Shown piece after piece: positions 61,589 through 64,000 of a DNA stretch of 64,000 bases. Position 1 is the stretch's first letter, and each line of letters starts with the position of its first letter. Both the position numbers and the translations under genes were made by a program. This stretch comes from Vibrio maritimus (GTDB taxonomy: Bacteria > Pseudomonadota > Gammaproteobacteria > Enterobacterales > Vibrionaceae), in NCBI RefSeq assembly GCF_021441885.1, contig NZ_CP090439.1:1116001-1180000 (forward strand). The letters run 5' to 3'. The notes below the pieces were generated by a model. It made no database searches. It worked only from the letters and a program-made list of their open reading frames with translations, and was not told the origin of the DNA.

Positions 61589-63040
61589 TTAGTTCAGCTT
61601 ATTCCATGCTGATGTCCAATGACTGCCTGTACCTGGTTCAAATTGAGTCGCGGTTGGTGACCATTGCACACAGTATCCAGAGTAAGGGAAAGGTTTACAT
61701 TGATAGATGTGTCCATCTGTCGCTAGTACCTTAGTGCCTTCTGTGTATTGAGATAGACCATCCGGGAACACGAAGTCGTAGTCTCCAGGTACAGATGCGT
61801 CAACCAACATAAAGTCTTGAGTTGTTTGATCAACTAGGTTGCCATTCTCATCGCGAACTCGAGTAACGAGCATATGGTGTCCTGGCTCCGACTTAGACAA
61901 AACTAAATCAACATTCTGACTGTCACCATCCTCAAGGTTTAGCTCACTGTTTGCCAGTGACTCTTGTGCGTGATTATAGACGTTCAAAGTGACCGCTACT
62001 TTCCCTGTTGCCGCGACGTTAAGCGCTAGCGTGACAGGTGTATCGCCAATCGTGTATTCAGTATCAAGACCAGTAACTTCTGCACCTGCACTTGGTGGAG
62101 GTGTCACGATGTCGTAGCCAATTTCAACACGCTCTAGTGAACTATTCTCTACCACATAGACAGTGTTGCTGCCGTAGACTGGAGCGATGTTACCGTTGTT
62201 GTCTGGCTGACCCGCCTTGATGTTGTTATGTTCACTATTAATCTGTGTGGCCAGTGCATGAGACCACTGGTTGGCTTGACCTTGTTGTTCCGATTCAATG
62301 GTAACGCTGGTCGAAAGACTTGGTAGCTCTCCGTTGGCGTCAAACACTCGGGTATAGACTGAATCACCTGGTTTGAGGTCCATCGTTGGGTTAATCGTAC
62401 CTGCTTGTGTCCAACCTGGAATGCCAGGATTGTCGCCACTAAACTGCACGTCAATCACGTTATAGAAAGCGGCAGCGGTATCACCTACGTCCCAAACCGC
62501 CAAGATCACTTGGTAACCATCGCGGGCTGGTACGTTACACTGGTGCGTTGTCAGTTTTGGTGGTTTTTGCATGTTACCATCGACAACACAGAATGGATTC
62601 AGGTCAAATGAATCACGAGTAAGTGCCTGATTCGGGTTCCAGTTTGGTTTCGTGATGTAGTACTTCCAATCTCGGGTTACGTGGTTTGCAGTAAACGTCC
62701 ATTCAAAATTTTGCATACCAGACTGAATTGGACGCTTGACCCAACGATCCGCTGTTTGCTCGTTGAGTGGTGAGAACTGTGACAAACCTGCGCTGGCAAT
62801 TTGACCGTCTGGTGGACCAGCCTCTGGAAAGCCTTCAGGACCTTCAACGCTTTGTGGTTCCCATTGAACAGAGCCACAGTTTACGTTCTGCTCTCCGGTG
62901 TCTGCCGGATACTTACACAACGTTGCACGAGCTTCGGCGACGCCGTTTTCAACCGCTGAAACATAGCCGTGACTGTGAACAAGTGGGCTGGCGACTAACC
63001 CAATAGCTGCCATTGAAATCAAGACTTTAGTGTGTCTCAT
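61589..63040 (-). CDS. gbpA: GlcNAc/chitin-binding LPMO GbpA
   Basis: A 483-residue secreted colonisation factor that binds chitin and GlcNAc-rich mucins. The signal ends VHS, so the mature protein begins HGYVSAVENG, whose first His is part of the copper His-brace of AA10 LPMOs. The second brace His is probably in FEWTFTANHVTRDWKYY. Two middle domains follow, with Asn/Asp-rich strands, then a C-terminal chitin-binding CBM73/CBM5-like module (GYCVQWSPTATQFEPGTGSHW). It is exported via type II secretion in V. cholerae. The start is ATG 63040. Confidence 0.96.
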   Translation of the reverse strand: MRHTKVLISMAAIGLVASPLVHSHGYVSAVENGVAEARATLCKYPADTGEQNVNCGSVQWEPQSVEGPEGFPEAGPPDGQIASAGLSQFSPLNEQTADRWVKRPIQSGMQNFEWTFTANHVTRDWKYYITKPNWNPNQALTRDSFDLNPFCVVDGNMQKPPKLTTHQCNVPARDGYQVILAVWDVGDTAAAFYNVIDVQFSGDNPGIPGWTQAGTINPTMDLKPGDSVYTRVFDANGELPSLSTSVTIESEQQGQANQWSHALATQINSEHNNIKAGQPDNNGNIAPVYGSNTVYVVENSSLERVEIGYDIVTPPPSAGAEVTGLDTEYTIGDTPVTLALNVAATGKVAVTLNVYNHAQESLANSELNLEDGDSQNVDLVLSKSEPGHHMLVTRVRDENGNLVDQTTQDFMLVDASVPGDYDFVFPDGLSQYTEGTKVLATDGHIYQCKPFPYSGYCVQWSPTATQFEPGTGSHWTSAWNKLN

Positions 63041-63428
63041 ACCAATACCTTCTCTTAATCAGTTTCTTCAGCACAGAGTGTGCAATTAACAGTTTTTTTC
63101 TTCTTGTCACTTTTTTCTTACAAGTGCTGCGAGTAATTTAGAGTGGAAAAATAAGTCTGGCGAATGGATTAAATCAGATATGGAATGGAACTCTATAAAA
63201 TAGATTTTCTAGCATTTTAGTGACAAAAAATAGAGGATTATTCTGTCAATTTATACTAAAGCTATTGTTAATGTTGATATTATCATTGAGTGAGAAAGTT
63301 TAGATAGAGCTTTGATGCTATAGGCAGTGCTGCTTAAGTGACATTTGGTTCTCAAAAGGAAAAAAGTAGAATAGCAAAGGGGTCAGCTAATCGCTGACCC
63401 CTTTATCGATAGGATAGATTTTTGGGCG
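63041..63428 (-). promoter_or_regulatory. gbpA promoter region, no riboswitch seen
   Basis: This 388-bp AT-rich gap holds the gbpA promoter and leader. V. cholerae gbpA is preceded by a c-di-GMP class I riboswitch, but I could not find its CACGCAAAGG or GACGCAAAGCC core on the minus strand here. The hutH terminator hairpin lies at 63376-63404. Confidence 0.6.
63376..63404 (-). terminator. Terminator of the hut gene
   Basis: AAAGGGGTCAGC and GCTGACCCCTTT form a perfect 12-bp stem with a TAATC-type loop. The minus-strand tail is not T-rich beyond the stem, but the stem is strong. Confidence 0.8.
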
Positions 63429-64000
63429 TTATAAGCTTGGAAGAATGTGCTCTGGCATTAACCCATTGTGAAGCGCGAGTTTTATAATGTCGTTTGCCTT
63501 GGCAATATCCGGAGCAAAATACCGATCTTTATCGTAGAAGGGGACTGATTCTCGCAAGATCTGCTTACCTAGCTCGATTCTCGGTGAGGACTTTAGAGGG
63601 GCACGGAAGTCTAAACCTTGAGCCGCGGCGAGATATTCGACCGCCAAGATCCCTCTAGTGTTTTCCGACATGTCTTTAAGCCTTCTTGCCGCAAAAGTTG
63701 CCATGGACACATGGTCTTCTTGGTTTGCTGACGTTGGCAAGCTATCTACTGACGCTGGGTGGGCGAGAGTCTTATTTTCACTGGCTAAGGCTGCTGAGGT
63801 AACTTGAGCAATCATGAAGCCAGAGTTTACACCGCCATTATCCACCAAAAACGGTGGCAGCTTGCTGAGCGCACTGTCGATCAGAAGTGCCATTCGCCTT
63901 TCCGACAAGCTACCAATCTCGGCAATCGCTAGTGCTAGACCATCTGCTGCCATTGCCACTGGCTCAGCATGGAAGTTCCCTCCAGAGATAATATCCCCGT
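63429..64000 (-). CDS. hutH: Histidine ammonia-lyase, 3' part only
   Basis: The minus-strand frame runs from the window edge to a stop at 63429 and encodes the C-terminal portion. It reads GDIISGGNFHAEPVAMAADGL at the edge, then NSGFMIAQVTSAAL and SLPTSANQEDHVSMA, all conserved in HutH. HutH deaminates histidine to urocanate, the first step of histidine breakdown. The MIO-forming Ala-Ser-Gly and the N-terminus lie beyond the right edge. The gene continues past 64000; the remaining hut genes are not in the window. Confidence 0.93.
   Translation of the reverse strand, partial: GDIISGGNFHAEPVAMAADGLALAIAEIGSLSERRMALLIDSALSKLPPFLVDNGGVNSGFMIAQVTSAALASENKTLAHPASVDSLPTSANQEDHVSMATFAARRLKDMSENTRGILAVEYLAAAQGLDFRAPLKSSPRIELGKQILRESVPFYDKDRYFAPDIAKANDIIKLALHNGLMPEHILPSL

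Overview
The window looks like part of a Vibrio chromosome, probably the second one. This is an inference from gene content: a GbpA-type chitin-binding LPMO, a PL7 alginate lyase lipoprotein, speA-speB and codB-codA in typical Vibrio form, a DUF2058 protein, many MCP/PilZ/AraC/LysR signalling proteins, moderate GC and dense T-tailed hairpin terminators. I saw no rRNA or tRNA gene, prophage, insertion sequence or CRISPR array. About 55 protein genes are supported, plus several very short candidates and one gene relic.

Layout. 1-4.1 kb: AraC regulator, a winged-helix/TolB-like/TPR regulator, an atypical arginase-family ureohydrolase and a 50-residue protein. 4.3-6.3 kb: a chemoreceptor without a sensor domain, followed 7 bp later by a separate NIT-like helical protein. 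6.3-21.4 kb: mostly single genes (PLD lipoprotein, YddG-like exporter, START protein, CDF-like protein, LysR, methyltransferase, SYLF, DUF4136, fasciclin, GyrI-like, GNAT, a membrane protein with a 14-residue repeat, Lon-like protease, PilZ protein). 21.4-31.8 kb: a LacI-controlled sugar locus with a mannose-6-phosphate isomerase, a glucose-type PTS IIC-IIB permease, a GH38 alpha-mannosidase, a TauE-like exporter, a Cof phosphatase and a hexose-6-phosphate mutarotase. The likely substrate is an alpha-mannoside taken up as a phosphosugar.

31.8-38.3 kb: GlxA-type regulator, metallo-beta-lactamase-fold protein, a bacterial eRF1-like protein, a 24-residue membrane peptide, cfa, alkB and a fold-III PLP decarboxylase with a basic tail. 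38.4-43.1 kb: two close paralogues of an EutE/PduP-like CoA-acylating aldehyde dehydrogenase, each behind a long leader of common origin, with an SDR gene between them. 43.2-48.7 kb: a secreted metzincin-like protein, the alginate lyase, gamma-glutamyltransferase and a second TauE-like protein. 48.9-54.3 kb: DUF2058, a small secreted protein, speB-speA, a decayed Fis-type helix-turn-helix relic, an outer-membrane protein and a cold-shock protein. 54.6-64 kb: codBA, an rRNA/tRNA methyltransferase, ferredoxin, a FAD oxidoreductase, an outer-membrane protein, gbpA and the 3' part of hutH, which runs off the right edge.

The main themes are marine polysaccharide and glycoside use (alginate, chitin, a mannoside), polyamine and arginine-derivative metabolism (ureohydrolase, SpeA, SpeB, fold-III decarboxylase), and envelope or signalling proteins. 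The least explained items are the duplicated leaders of the aldehyde dehydrogenases, the split chemoreceptor pair, the repeat membrane protein and the short unannotated reading frames.
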